A DNA stretch of 64,000 bases from Erinaceus europaeus (taxonomy: Eukaryota > Chordata > Mammalia > Eulipotyphla > Erinaceidae), in contig NC_080172.1 in NCBI RefSeq assembly GCF_950295315.1, positions 113,167,512 through 113,231,511 of the forward strand, written 5' to 3'. Shown here in pieces: positions 10,670 to 21,682 of this stretch. Under the pieces are notes generated by a model. That model made no database searches and was not told the origin of the DNA. It was given only the letters and a program-made list of their open reading frames with translations. Numbering within the stretch: position 1 is the stretch's first letter; the number at the start of each line of letters is the position of its first letter. The translations under genes were made by a program, and so were the position numbers.

Positions 10670-11545
10670 CATTTTCTATTGACTTAATAATGATCAACAA
10701 GACCTTAGATAAGAGTGGTATAATTCCGTACAATTCCCACCACCAGAGTTCTGTATCACTGGAAGCTTTCCTATTTGTTATCTCTCTGGGAGCATGGACC
10801 CAAGATCATTATGTGGTGCAGAAGGAGGAATGCCTTCTGTAATTGCTTCTCCACTGAACATGGGCATTGGCAGTAAATCCATACTCACAGCCTGTCCCTA
10901 TCTTTCCCTATTGGAGCAGGGCTCTGGGGAGTTGGGGTTCCAGGACACTCTGGTGAGGTTGTACACCCAGGGAAGTCAAGTTGGCATCATGGTAGCATTT
11001 GCAACCTGGTGGCTGAAAAGCATTAAGATACAAAGCAGAACAATTTTTTTTTTAAAAAATAACCAGAAGCCTAAGGATAAGAATAAAACAGATGATATTT
11101 GGAGTCTCCATTTTGGAAGCTAGAAAATCTCTTTTAGTCATATTCCAAGGGGACCATGACTTTAATAATTTTTGCCTGAGCCCTACAGCTAACATGTAGT
11201 GGGGCTAAAAGTACTGTCTGGTGAGATGGTGTCAGAAGAGGGAATAGGATTAGAAAGCTGGGAAGAGAGTAGCTCCCAAATATGGGAGAAGTAGATAAAT
11301 ATCATTAACTGTAAACCCAGTCAATATGATCTGGGGCCCATATTCAACACAGAAGCCTGTGTAACCTCTTTATCCCCGTGGTCTGAGCTCACATTCCATG
11401 GTCATAACTACATTGTAGGCTACACTTATTTCAGGACCCATTTTCCTATCTTCTCTTCCTTTCTAAGTTAACACCTACACCTGTTACTACATCCAAAAGT
11501 CCCTCCCTTTTTCCTTTTCTCTCTTCAGGTCCCAGTGGAGTTGGA
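10670..11545 (-). mobile_element. L1-type 3' region
   Basis: Begins 'gacttaataatgatcaacaag' and keeps the landmark order through 'ggagcatggacccaagatca' and 'gggcccatattcaacacaga'. Similarity fades beyond about 11430. The 109-codon plus frame inside it is antisense repeat sequence. Confidence 0.7.
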
Positions 11546-12360
11546 GTTCAGAGAACACTGGTCAGATAATATAATTTGGAACAAGGGTGTTACTAATTTT
11601 AAAGTCATGGTGCCACATCTGTAAATTGAAAAGACCTTTAGTATGAGTTTTACAAGATTGTCTGAGAAATTAAGTGAGATGTTAAATGTCAAATGTTTTT
11701 AATACACATTATAATGTTGTTTTTTGTTTGTGTACATATATATAGCCTATGTTAATTTACCTAAATCTCATTTACATAATGCTGAAATGTATTAAAGCAT
11801 CTAGTAGGAAGTTTTAAAGCTAGGGTCAGCTTCAGGGCTGTTTGACTTAGGGGCTCAGTTATGTCATTTCTTCTACCTACCATCCTCAGATTGTCAGTTC
11901 AACAGCTTAAGCATATCTGAGGAATCCTATAGATATGACTAAAGAGAATTTCTTTTTTCCTTGGGTTCATCTTTAGGAGTTAGAAAAAAATGCCCCATTT
12001 TTATCAGAATGTCACTAATAGTTCATGTTTGATGTCATGAGGATTCCACAATCAATTTCTGGAAAATAAAGGGTGTGTCCTTTGGACCAATTAGTTTCTT
12101 CTGGAACATCCATGAGGTGTTTTCTGTCTAGAGGAGGATAAATGTTGGAACAGTGTTGTTATTCTGTTAGGGATGAGAATGCTGAGAACATGTTTACCAC
12201 AGAACTTCAACTGATCTCTCCGTATCTTCTCCATTGAACACTTCCCAACAAGAAAATCAAGTTTCTTTTTAGATTTTGAAAGGAACACATTCATGTCCCT
12301 TTTACCACAGTCATTTTACTTCCATTAGTGGGGTAAACTATTCAAGCACTGAACTTCTCT
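11546..12360. other. Repeat-poor segment with a possible MIR fragment
   Basis: 'gccacatctgtaaattgaaaag' and 'agaaattaagtgagatg' near 11600-11690 recall MIR. The remainder is unclassified, with no coding frame of note. Confidence 0.4.
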
Positions 12361-12371
12361 TATTTAAAATT

Positions 12372-12373
<2 letters not shown>

Positions 12374-12429
<56 letters not shown>

Positions 12430-12432
12430 GTA
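12374..12432. repeat. (TA)n microsatellite
   Basis: About 50 bases of uninterrupted TA followed by imperfect units. Confidence 0.95.
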
Positions 12433-12487
12433 TAATTGTATAGAGACAGAGAGAAATTGAGAGGGGAGGAGGAAGTAGAGAGGGAGG

Positions 12488-12755
12488 AATATGGAGGCCA
12501 AGTGGTAGTGCACTGAGTTAAGCACACACAGTATGTAGTGCAAACATCTGAGTTCAAGTCCCCGGCTCCCCACCTGCAGAAGGGTTACTTCACAAGCAGT
12601 GAAGGTCTGCAGGTGTCTGTCTTTCTCTCCCCCTTTATATCTCCCCCTTCCCTATCAATTTCTCTGTCCTATCTAATATGAATGGAAAAATGGCTGTCAG
12701 GAGCAGTGGGTTATGCAGGCACTGAGCCCCAGAAATAACACTGGCAAAAAGATAG
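12488..12755 (+). mobile_element. SINE with extended 3' module, nested
   Basis: Head 'ggccaagtggtagtgcactg', B box 'gagttcaagtcccc', core, CT region, then the extra module 'tggctgtcaggagcagtggg ... cccagaaataacactggcaa'. This longer tail subtype also occurs at 16805, 22708 and 61158. Confidence 0.75.
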
Positions 12756-12774
12756 ATGGTAGATATAGATAGAT

Positions 12775-12813
<39 letters not shown>

Positions 12814-12818
12814 GATAG
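12751..12818 (+). repeat. (GATA)n microsatellite
   Basis: Tandem GATA/TAGA units, grown at the tail of the nested SINE. Confidence 0.9.
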
Positions 12819-12955
12819 CGAAAGGGAGAGTCACCTGCAGTCTTGTTTCAGCACTTGTGAAGCTTTCCCCCTGCGTGTGGGGGCCAGGAGCTTGAACCTG
12901 GGTCCTTATGCACTGTCATATGTGTGCTTAGCCAGATACACCTCACTGTGGCCCC

Positions 12956-13435
12956 AAGCTCTGAATTTTTACCCACTGAAATACTGCCACCCACATCCTA
13001 GGGTAAGTCCTTCTAAAGTCAAGAGAGAATCTAGTTGTATACTTCCTGGGGATGGACTAAGAGGATTTAGGATTGCACCAATTCTGCTTGATGTGATGGG
13101 CTCAATGATGTGTGTCAGAACATGTCAGTGGAGTCTGGCTATCTGCATGTGACTGTGTTGAGTACAACCAGGCATAGAAACATCAGGGACCAACAGAGCA
13201 GGCACCCCATGCCCATCTTTCTCCTTAGAGATCAGCCATGGAGAATAGTGCCTAGGTGTCTGCAGAAAGCAAACTATGTGAAAAAACCAACTTATAGGCT
13301 GAATGTGTGTGTCCCTCCCTCATTCATATATAGACACCTCATCCCCCTCCTCCACCAGTGTGATAGAACTAGGAGACAGAACATTTGAGAGGTGAGTAGG
13401 ATAAAAGTAGGATTAACATACTTTTTTGAGATTTT
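12956..13435. other. Repeat-poor segment
   Basis: Unclassified. Two overlapping plus frames of about 90 codons (12877-13152 and 13110-13388) have no domain, and the first begins inside a SINE. Confidence 0.4.
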
Positions 13436-13496
13436 TTTATATTTATTTATTTATTTTCCCTTTTGTTGCCCATGTATTTATTTATTTATTTATTTT

Positions 13497-14780
13497 TAAG
13501 TTTATTTTATTTTATTTACAAAAAGGAAACATTGAAAAAACCATAGGATAAGAGGGGTACAACTCCACACAGTTCCCACCACCAGAACTCCATATCCCAT
13601 CCTCTCCCCTGATAGCTTTCCTATTCTTTAACCCTCTGGGAGTATGGACCCAAGGTCATTGTGGGATGCTGAAAGTGGAAGGTCTGGCTTCTGTAATTGC
13701 TTCCCCACTGAACATGGGTGTTGACAGGTAGATCCATACTCCCAGTCTGCTTCTTCTCTCTCTTTCTAGTGGGGCAGGGTTCTGGGGAATTGGAGCTCCA
13801 GGACACATTGGTAGGGTTGTCTGTCCAGGGAAGTCTGGTTGGCATCATGGTAGCATCTGGAACCCGGTGGCTGAAAAGAGAGTTAACATATAAAGCCAAA
13901 CAAATTGTTGACTAATCATGAACCTAAAGGCTGGAATAGTGCAGTTAGGGGTGGGTCTCTGTTTTGTAGATAGCTAGTAGGTATATTTTAGTTATATTCC
14001 AAAGGGCCTGTGGCTATACTAGATTTTTTCCCCCTGAGCCTTAAATCTGATCTGCAGGTGGATCTAAGTCATTATTTGGGGAGATGATGTCATGGCTGGA
14101 AAAGGAACAGAAGGCTGCATCAGGGAAGAGAGTAGCTCCCAAATATGGAAAAGGTGTATAAATATTGTTGACTGTAAACCACATCAATTTGATGTGATCT
14201 GGGGCCCATATTCAGCTTAGAAGCCTATGTGACCTCTGAATCCCTGTAGATCTAACCTCACATTCTGTGGTCATCAGTAGCAACATTCCAGCCTGCCCCA
14301 ATATCAGGTCCCATCTTCCTCAGGTGAAGCACAGAATATGTCGTCCAGCCTCCCTTCGGAGGATGGAACATTCTCTACTGTTGTTGATCTAAGTTGAGGG
14401 CAAGGTCCTATGGGGGTCCACAAAGGGATCTATTTTGTTATTCCTGATAGAGATGACCGGTAACAATGGAGAGAGGGATTTATTTGAGGTCTAGAGCCAT
14501 CATGTCTATTTGGGAATCTCAGGACTCCCCGACTTGGACCCCAGCTGAAGGGGTGGCCTGATAGTGATTAAAGAGTCATCATTAAAATATGCTAGTCTCT
14601 TGTCCTTATTCAGATTTTGCAGGGTTGACATCCTTTTAAGAATAGGTATAAGAGCTCTGATCTACTTGATGTGAATTTATGAAGCTGGTTGCCCAAACAG
14701 TGGTTCCTCAGTAGACACTGGGTTTCCTCCCCCTGATCTTGAACTTGCCAACCTCCAGAACTGTGACTAATTAATGCCTA
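13497..14780 (-). mobile_element. Longest L1-type 3' region in the window
   Basis: An essentially continuous 1.3-kb copy, useful as the internal reference: 'ttatttacaaaaaggaaacatt' end, 'gggagtatggacccaa', 'ggcatcatggtagcatctgg', 'gggcccatattcagctt', 'gggcaaggtcctatgggg' and 'gagagggatttatttgagg'. No protein-like frame is visible along it on the sense (minus) strand. It inserted next to a broken family A tail at 13436-13496. Confidence 0.75.
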
Positions 14781-14979
14781 TTTTTTTAAGCCACCAACCC
14801 TATGGTAATTGGTTAAAGCAACATGAGCAGACATGATAAAGGCCAATATGTTCCTATTTTGGCAGAATCTATTAGATTTTAAGCGTGTTACTTGTTCTGT
14901 TTGATATACCTGAAATTAGTATCTTCAGACTCCACTGTCTGTGGTTTTCCCTCTCCTCTGATTTACATCTTAATGGTCT

Positions 14980-15452
14980 TGTGCCGGGATAGCCTTAGGG
15001 TACTTCTTCCCGAGCTAGTGCTCTCTGGGTTGGAGAGAACTCAACTGGAGCTGATCTAGGCTGCTGTGTGGGAGAGGGATCAGGAACTCGTGCTGCACCA
15101 ACTTCCGCAGGAGATACACTCTGGAACTCTTGGAGCCGGAAAGCAATTTCCAAGTGTCTTTAATCAGAAGAGCAGCTGTTTTTATACTCTCCAAGTAGGG
15201 TGGAAACAGGATGTGATATAGAGAGGGTGGAGAGAAAAGTGACTGGTGAAAATCAGAGTGTGACAAAGAAGGGATCAGTGTGTGACAAGGAGGGGGTGGA
15301 GCAGGAGAGAATCCTATCATAGAACCACCAATGCCCTGGAGTGCTTTATGTAAAAGTGATTTATGTAAATAGACCAAAGCTTTGGATCAGTAAAATCCCT
15401 ATATAGGCATATGGTTAAGCAGAAGCCAGGGGGAGATGGCAACTACCCAACA
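14980..15452 (-). mobile_element. Solo LTR of an endogenous retrovirus
   Basis: On the minus strand it runs from TGTTGGGTAG to CCGGCACA, with TG...CA ends. It has a TATA-type box (complement at 15181-15186) and ATTAAA (complement at 15159-15164). 'gtct' occurs just before 14980 and just after 15452. A 4-bp duplication is typical of class I elements. No internal retroviral region is present, so it is a recombined solo LTR. The 120-codon minus frame inside is not a retroviral gene. Confidence 0.75.
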
Positions 15453-16040
15453 GTCTTGTCCAGTCATTGGTGTTTTGCTAAAATTCTCTATGATTGCAGA
15501 GCTGGAGGCTATTTTTCCCAGTCTTATCCCACACACTTGCTGCACTTGACATAGTCTGAGCTGAGATCAGTTGCTGGTCAACTTGTATATTTTTCTCCTG
15601 TGAACAGTTAGCTTCTGCAGAAGAGGCCAGTGACCATCATCAAATTAGATCTGTCTCCTACCCAGTGTCCTGTCCTGCTAGGGTCATGGGGTAATTAGTT
15701 GTTGAGGAAAACATACCTAGAGAAGAAATCTGTATTTCAGCTTGACATAACCATACTCTGGCTCTGGACCTCATTTTTTTTTTTACCATGAGATGAAAGT
15801 ATTGGGTCAGATTTTATATGAAATTCCTTATGGCCAAATAGACATTTGATAAAGGATGAACTAATAATTATGGGAGGGGTGAAGAGAAGATGTTAGGTAT
15901 GTGTTAAACAGAGGAAAGGGAAGCGTGCTCACTTTCCCTCCCAATAGATCATTCTCCTAAGTTCTCTAAAATGAGACTCACTCTAAGAACTGACACAGTG
16001 GAAGAATACTGACTGTAGATTCCTTTCATATCTCAAATAT
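15453..16040. other. Repeat-poor segment
   Basis: No repeat, exon or RNA gene recognised. Confidence 0.4.
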
Positions 16041-16044
16041 TTTT

Positions 16045-16327
16045 TTCTTTTGTCTTCAGGGTTATGGATGGGGCTTGGTGCTGCACAATGAATCCACTGC
16101 TCCTGGAGGCCATTTTTTTCCCCATTTTATTGCACAGGTCAAAAAGAAATTGAGAGAGGAGGGGTAGGGAAAGAGAAAGACAGATACCTGAAGACCTGCT
16201 TCTCAACTTTGAAGCATCACCCCTGAATGTGGGGAGCTGGGGGCTCAAACCTAGATCCTCAGGTGGGTCCTTTTGCTTAGTACTATGTGTGCTTAACCCG
16301 GATGGGGTGTGTCAATGCCTGGCCCCC
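16045..16327 (-). mobile_element. SINE with extended 3' module
   Basis: Minus-strand copy: 'gggcttggtgctgcacaatg' and 'ccactgctcctggaggcc' (extended module), GA-rich middle, 'ggggctcaaacctagatcc', and 'ctggccccc' at the head end. Confidence 0.8.
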
Positions 16328-16800
16328 AAATAGAATGTTCTTACTTGGCATTTTTTGTTAGGATATTTCATGGTAATAATAATGGTTTCTAAGAAGCAAT
16401 AATACTATTGATTATATGAAACACATTTAATATTCATAGACCCCAAGATAACCTACCAGGTCATATCAAACAGAAACATTTCACTTTTGGATAGTGAAAT
16501 ACACATATATTTTCTCACTTAAGTGGCAATTTATAGCATCATAAATGATCGGTCTGGTGGGGCACTTTCTAATTTAACAGAGTTGGATTTAAATCTTGAA
16601 TCCATCAGTTAGAAATTGTGGTTTTGGAAAAGTTATTTGTTCTTTCTCAAGCTCATCTTCCTTATTTGTATAGTTTCAAGAAAATGAGGGTTAAGTTTGA
16701 TAATTTAAGGCACCCACTGTAGAGCTAAGACTATAGACCATGAAATAATATTCCTTACTCTAAAAGGTCTTCTTAAAGATGAAAATGAAAACACTTAAAT
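16328..16800. other. Repeat-poor segment with a possible MIR fragment
   Basis: 'ttggaaaagttatttgttct' near 16625 resembles the central MIR motif. Otherwise unclassified. Confidence 0.35.
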
Positions 16801-16804
16801 GTGA

Positions 16805-17125
16805 AGTACCAGGTAGTGGCTGTTTCACCTGCATTCCTATTTGATAGTACTAAGTGCAAGGACCCAGTGGAAGATCTGGGTTTGAGCCCCTGCTTCTCAT
16901 CTGCAGGGGGTGAGGGGTTGTGAGACACTTCACAAGCCATGAAACAGGCCTGCAGATGTCTACATTTCTCTCTATCTCCCCTCCACTCTCAATTTCTCTA
17001 TGTACTACCCAATCAAATGCAGAGAAAATATGGCTTCTAGGAGCAGTGGCTTTGTAGGCACCAAGCCCCAGCAATAACCCTGTAGACAAAAACCAGTCAA
17101 ACAAACAGCAGCAACAACAACAACA
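16805..17125 (+). mobile_element. SINE with extended 3' module
   Basis: Degraded head, 'gatctgggtttgagcccctg' (B box), an expanded core, CT region, and the module 'atggcttctaggagcagtgg ... cagcaataaccctg', then a CAA-rich tail. Confidence 0.75.
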
Positions 17126-17164
17126 AATTAAGATTCTTGTGTAAAGTAGAATGAAAGAGCCTCA

Positions 17165-17211
17165 CTTTGCTTTCTCTCTCTCTCTCCCTCTCATCCTCTC
17201 TCTCTCTCTCA
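17165..17211 (+). repeat. (TC)n microsatellite
   Basis: Imperfect TC dinucleotide array. Confidence 0.85.
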
Positions 17212-17267
17212 TGCATTTTCATTGTATCATGTATTCTTTGTTGATTTTTTGGGAGAAAAATAACCCA

Positions 17268-17415
17268 AGGCCTGGGGAGGTAGCCAGCAGTAGTGCAGCA
17301 GATTTGTATGCCTGAGGTCTTAAGGGTCCCAGGCATAATTCTGGGCATCACCATATGCTAGAGCTGAGCAATCCTCTGCTCTCTCACTCATGAAAATAAA
17401 TAAATACACCTTAAG
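17268..17415 (+). mobile_element. Family C SINE
   Basis: 'gcctggggaggtagccagcag', 'gggtcccaggcataattctgg', 'atgctagagctgagcaatcc' and an AAAT tail. The family ends in a GAGCAG-type motif, as in the expanded copy at 1420. Confidence 0.65.
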
Positions 17416-18735
17416 AAAATAAACCAATTCTTTCACATATTTTAATAAAATGTTGTATCTCGTTTAGCAGCACTTACACCTATTCCACCCTGTGGTTCTT
17501 GTATTTAGTAAAAATTATCAGACTTCATCAGAATGACTTCTAAGGATAAGCTCTATAAGCCTATACCTGCCCAGGTGCTGAGAAATTGGCTGGAAAGATG
17601 GTCTTCTTCTCTGGGCAGAAGGCATCCTGGCTAATCCTCAGCAGGTGGAGCAGGAGAGAGAATATTTGCAGACTGATGTCTTTGGAGTTTCGCCTGCCAA
17701 GAATGAGTGGCATGTGAACGAGGCTCAACTCAGCAATTCTAGGCAGAAGCCCAAGCCCAGCTAGGATGGTCTCTAAGGCCCTGGAGGAAGGTTGCCAAGA
17801 ATCTGTACACTGCCAAATTGCTCTCCACCTCGGGCGCCATTCTGGCCGCTCAATCCTCCTGCCAAGCTGTTTTCTAGATCATTTTTCTAAACTTCTCCAG
17901 GACATTCCCAGAAAAGGGATTTGGAAAACCTAGAAATTACAGGCAAACATTTGGATCTTGTTCACGTTGCCACGGAGTGATTACCATTTAAAAGCCAAAA
18001 ACAGCAGCTTAGAGGAAATGACAGGCTTGCCATTAGAGGTCACATAAGCCTTTACATAGCTCAGGTAAACTTGGCCTAGAGCCCTCATAGGGCTATGTGT
18101 TTACACTTCATTGCCTGTGGCGGGCATGTGGGTCCCAATTTCTACCTGCTGGCATAAGCCCTTGCCTAGAGTCAAGAGTCTTAGGACTTTCTAGGGAGGA
18201 AAGTATACCTTAACTGACAGAGCAAGACATAAAGGAGGATTTAGTTATCCAAGATGAATTAATAACAACTCCCCAGAATTTCATTGATCTCGTTGGAGAT
18301 GCTTGAGCTGTAAGGGGGTAAGTAGTGATGGCCAGATTGCTCAGGTAAATGACTCCTTGGGCCTCAGAGCATTGCAAGTTGAAGGAAAAGCCAATTTGGT
18401 TTAAAAAATATGAGCCTCTGTAGGTTAGAATCCCTGCCTGAACTATCAGTGACTTTATCATAAGACAAACTGAATAAAAACAGCTACATTTTGTCAGGCT
18501 AGACAATGGAAGACATTTTTTTGTTGTTGTTGTTTGGTTTTAAAGAACTGAATAAAAGAATTAGTGTTGTGAGGTTATACCACTGCATGGAAAATGGCAT
18601 GTTTTTTGTTTGTTCTTTCAATGGTTTGCACCTTTCAGTGTTTTGTCCATTACTGAAATTATGGAAGATTGCTGAAGACTATTAAGTTGGAAGCTGTGAG
18701 TAAAAATGCTAACTGTCAGTACTTGTGGGCAATAG
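17416..18735. other. Largest repeat-poor block, candidate regulatory DNA
   Basis: About 1.3 kb without recognisable repeats. GC content is higher than average in 17560-17880, and it contains CpGs and 'cctcgggcgccattctggccg' near 17830. No long frame. The one 98-codon minus frame (18210-18506) has no domain. Composition and repeat exclusion would fit a conserved non-coding element, but I cannot test conservation. Confidence 0.4.
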
Positions 18736-18738
18736 TTT

Positions 18739-18740
<2 letters not shown>

Positions 18741-18783
<43 letters not shown>

Positions 18784-18786
18784 TTT
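18741..18786 (+). repeat. (TC)n microsatellite
   Basis: Nearly perfect TC array followed by T-rich DNA. Confidence 0.9.
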
Positions 18787-18821
18787 AGAAGTTTTTATTC
18801 TTTCATTGTAAAAGTAAACTT

Positions 18822-19035
18822 GGGGCTGGGTGGTGGTGCGCCTGGTTGCATGTCACAGTACACAAAGGCCCAGGTTCTAGCCCCCAGTCACCACCTACTG
18901 GGAGAAAGCTTTGCAAGTGGTGAAGCAGGGATGCAAGTATCTCTCTTTCTCTCTCCTTCTCTATCTCCCCTATCCTCTTGATTTATATCTCTATCCAATA
19001 AATGAAGATAATAAAAATAATAAAATAGATAGATA
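18822..19035 (+). mobile_element. Family B SINE with target-site duplication
   Basis: Head 'ggggctgggtggtggtgcgcc', core 'gcaagtggtgaagcagg' and tail 'tatccaataaatgaagataa'. 'taaaagtaaac' lies on both sides, supporting retrotransposition into this site. Confidence 0.85.
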
Positions 19036-19119
19036 AAAGTAAACATTTGTTTGGCCATCCATGTATTTAACGACAGTAGAACCAAATTTCCCCCATCTTT
19101 ATTCCCTTCAAAATTTTTT

Positions 19120-19210
19120 TATTTCTTCCTCTTCCTTCTTTCCTTTCCTTTCCTTTCCTCCTTCCTTTCTCTCTCTCTCTCCTTTCTCTATTTCTTCTTT
19201 TATACTTTAT
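19120..19210 (+). repeat. Polypyrimidine TTCC-rich tract
   Basis: About 90 bases of T and C with short TTCC and TC arrays. Confidence 0.85.
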
Positions 19211-20110
19211 TTTGGATTGTTTTAAAACAAGATGGAGGTAAATTTACAGGTTCAACCTAAGATCACAGTATGTTCCTATCACAAAGTATAAATCAGGCAA
19301 ATACCCATCAGCTGAGCTGTCTAGCTGTGTCTGCTTCAAGTCTTTGAAATTTCCATTTTCAGTACCCCCCTGTGTGCTCACAGTTAGAGGCATTTAAAAT
19401 TCCAGTAAAATACACAGACTAAAAAATATCTTAGCTCTTGCTGCCAGGTCATCCCTAACTCTAAATATAAATGAATGGGAGCCTGAGCTTCCCAGAGATG
19501 ACTTTTGGAAATATGTTCACTTTATTGCATACCAGTGGGCAAGCTTTTTCTTATCAGTGTATTTTGCAAGGCGTACAGCCTACATACACTTTTATTTAAG
19601 GTGTGGAGTGGCTGTGGCTCCCAGGAAAAGGCAAAGGTGCCAAATTTGACTATATCTGGTCTCCCTGCCAAGACAGACAAGTGAGGGGAGTACTTCAGTT
19701 TGAATGCTCCTTAGTCGCCAGCATTTTCTGTTAGCTCTCTAGAGAGCAGTAAAGCCCTCTAAGTGGTGTTTGTCTCACTTCATTTTCATGGACACCATTA
19801 CATGAGCCTAAGAAGTCTGCTTTACCTGGAGAACCTCTCATACTCACGGAAGATCCTAAAATCCCATCAATCCCATCAGCTTGCTGTGACCACTCCACTG
19901 GATGAGTAGACTAAGTATTCTTTTTTTTTTTTTATTTCCCTTGAGGAAACAGGACTACAGGAGTTGCTTCTATAATAAACTTTTAGAAGAAGTCACTGCG
20001 AAGTTTGTCTTTTATACTCTCAGTCATCTGGGCCTGTATTTTTTTCTCCATTCTTTACTGGTTTTCTGGATGGAATGTCACACGTGTCGTAATGGTTCTA
20101 AAAGGAAGGG
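19211..20110. other. Repeat-poor block
   Basis: Unclassified. A T-run (19921-19934) is the only simple repeat. The frame at 19902-20117 is 71 codons and reads through the T-run. Could hold non-coding regulatory DNA. Confidence 0.4.
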
Positions 20111-20117
20111 CATGTGA

Positions 20118-20350
20118 GAGTCAGGTGGTAGCGCAGCGGATTAAGCGCACATGGCGCAAAGCGCAAGGACTGGCATAAGGATCCCGGTTCGAGGTCCTGG
20201 TCCCCACGTGTAGGGGGAAAGCTTCATGAGTAGTGAAGCAGGGCTGCAGGTGTCTTTTTGTCTCTCTCTTTCCATCTCCCCCTTCTATCCTGATTTCTGA
20301 CTGTCTCTATCCAATAAATGAATAAAGATAATAAAACAACTTTTTAAAAA
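20118..20350 (+). mobile_element. SINE with well-kept Pol III boxes
   Basis: The A box 'ggtagcgcagcggattaagc' and the B box 'cccggttcgaggtcc' are nearly canonical for a tRNA promoter. The 'gcgcaaagcgcaaggac' linker retains CpGs. The tail is 'tatccaataaatgaataaag'. High CpG retention makes it one of the younger copies here. Confidence 0.85.
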
Positions 20351-20548
20351 TGTGGGATCTAAGATTATTCTGAGCTTGACCCTTATACTGGCCTGAACAA
20401 CAGACTGTTTCCAAGATCAGGGAACATAATTTGGTACCCTGCCTCCCACTTGGGAAATATCTAGGTGAAAACAGTGTCATAGCTCAAAAGACATAGTCTC
20501 AAAATAGAATTTTGAAATTTTTGATTTTGCAAAAATCATTTTAAAAAC

Positions 20549-20972
20549 TGTTAGGTTCATGATTAGTCAACAACTTGTTTGGCTTTATATGCTAATCCTC
20601 TTTTCAGCCACCAGGTGTCAGATGCAACCATGATGCCAACCAGACTTCCCTGGACAGACAACCCCACCAATGTGTCCTGGAGCTCCGCTTCCCCAGAGCC
20701 CTTCCCCACTAGGGAAAGAGAGACACAGGCTGGCAGTATGGATTGACCTGTCAATGCCCATGTTCAGCGGGGAAGCAATTACAGAAGCCAGACCTTCCAC
20801 CTTCTGCATCCCACAATGACCTTGGATCCATACTCCCAGAAGGTTAAAGAATAGGAAAGCTATCGGTGGAGAGGATGATATACAGAGGTCTGGTGGTGGG
20901 AATTGTGCAAAGCTGTACCCCTCTTATCCTATGGTTTTGTCTATGTTTCCTTTTTATAAATAAAAAAAACTT
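20549..20972 (+). mobile_element. L1-type 3' region, plus strand
   Basis: Starts 'ttaggttcatgattagtcaac' and runs through 'agccaccaggtgtcagatgc' and 'cccagaaggttaaagaatagg' to the A-rich end 'tttttataaataaaaaaaac'. Confidence 0.8.
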
Positions 20973-21309
20973 AGATATTTCCTGAGGCTTGGAATGAAAT
21001 ATACCAGTCTTGTACCAGTTCTCCCTCTTAGTTATAATACCGCTTCTCTAGAAAACCCCTTTCAATGCTGAGTTATTTTTCCAGCTATGTAACTCCAGTA
21101 CAGCCCTCCCTCATTTATTGCACTTGACCAGTTCCAGGCTCTACTGCCATATGTGAATTTCAACAAAGAAGAATGCTTAATTTATAAACCGGATATTTTC
21201 ATGGTTAGAGCATAGAAAATCTTGTTAATGACTTTCTAAATATGGATTTTTAAAAACATTATCAGTGCTCTCTAGACAGAAAATAACACCCCATTAGCTT
21301 TGTTTTTGC

Positions 21310-21545
21310 TTCCTTGTTGAAAGGGGATGTAGCCGTAATACGGATGTTCATCGTCATGGATGGAGCGAGCGGTAGACTCCTTCATGTCATAATGGCGGGC
21401 AACCTCCACAATTTTCCTGCCATCTTCGATCATATCCAAGAGTATCACCTCCTTCTGGATGGTGTTTTATTTTCCCCCAGTGCTTAGTTTCATTGTCTTC
21501 AGAAGGCTTAGAAGAAGCAGCACGTTTAGGAGCCACTGTGGGGCA
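21310..21545 (-). pseudogene. Tigger transposase N-terminal HTH remnant, frameshifted
   Basis: The minus strand starts with 'PKRAASSKPSEDNETK'. After a shift of frame it continues 'EVILLDMIEDGRKIVEVARH' and then 'YDMKESTARSIHDDE'. This is the psq/CENP-B-type helix-turn-helix pattern of Tigger and jerky transposases: a basic head, 'xxxLDxIExGxKxxxVARxYxMxESTxRSI'. At least one frameshift separates head and helix, and the rest of the transposase is missing, so it is not a functional gene. Confidence 0.7.
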
Positions 21546-21628
21546 AAGATGCTTCTGATACATAGCGATGTAGAAGCGTGTGTGAGAGAAACCCGCTCTG
21601 ATAGGCTTGGTTTCCCCACACCCAATTT

Positions 21629-21631
<3 letters not shown>

Positions 21632-21679
<48 letters not shown>
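21632..21679 (+). repeat. (CA)n microsatellite
   Basis: Twenty-four CA units without interruption. All frames across it encode low-complexity runs. Confidence 0.95.

Positions 21680-21682
<3 letters not shown>

Larger units (their letters stand above)
12433..12955 (-). mobile_element. Minus-strand family B SINE split by an opposite SINE
   Basis: The GA-rich part (12433-12485) and the head complement (12820-12955, 'gaagctttccccctgcg' and 'gcttgaacctgggtcc') belong to one minus-strand SINE. A plus-strand SINE and a GATA array sit between them. Confidence 0.65.

Noticed and set aside
12751..12818. Regularly spaced repeats as a CRISPR array
   Set aside because: The GATA units are uninterrupted microsatellite with no spacers, and the DNA is mammalian.
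15015..15377. 120-codon minus frame considered as a retroviral protein
   Set aside because: It lies wholly within the LTR, including its R/U5-like part. LTRs of this type do not encode a protein and no motif is present.
20118..20200. Possible functional tRNA gene
   Set aside because: The A and B boxes are SINE promoter parts; the flanking sequence continues as SINE body and no tRNA cloverleaf with acceptor stem closes.
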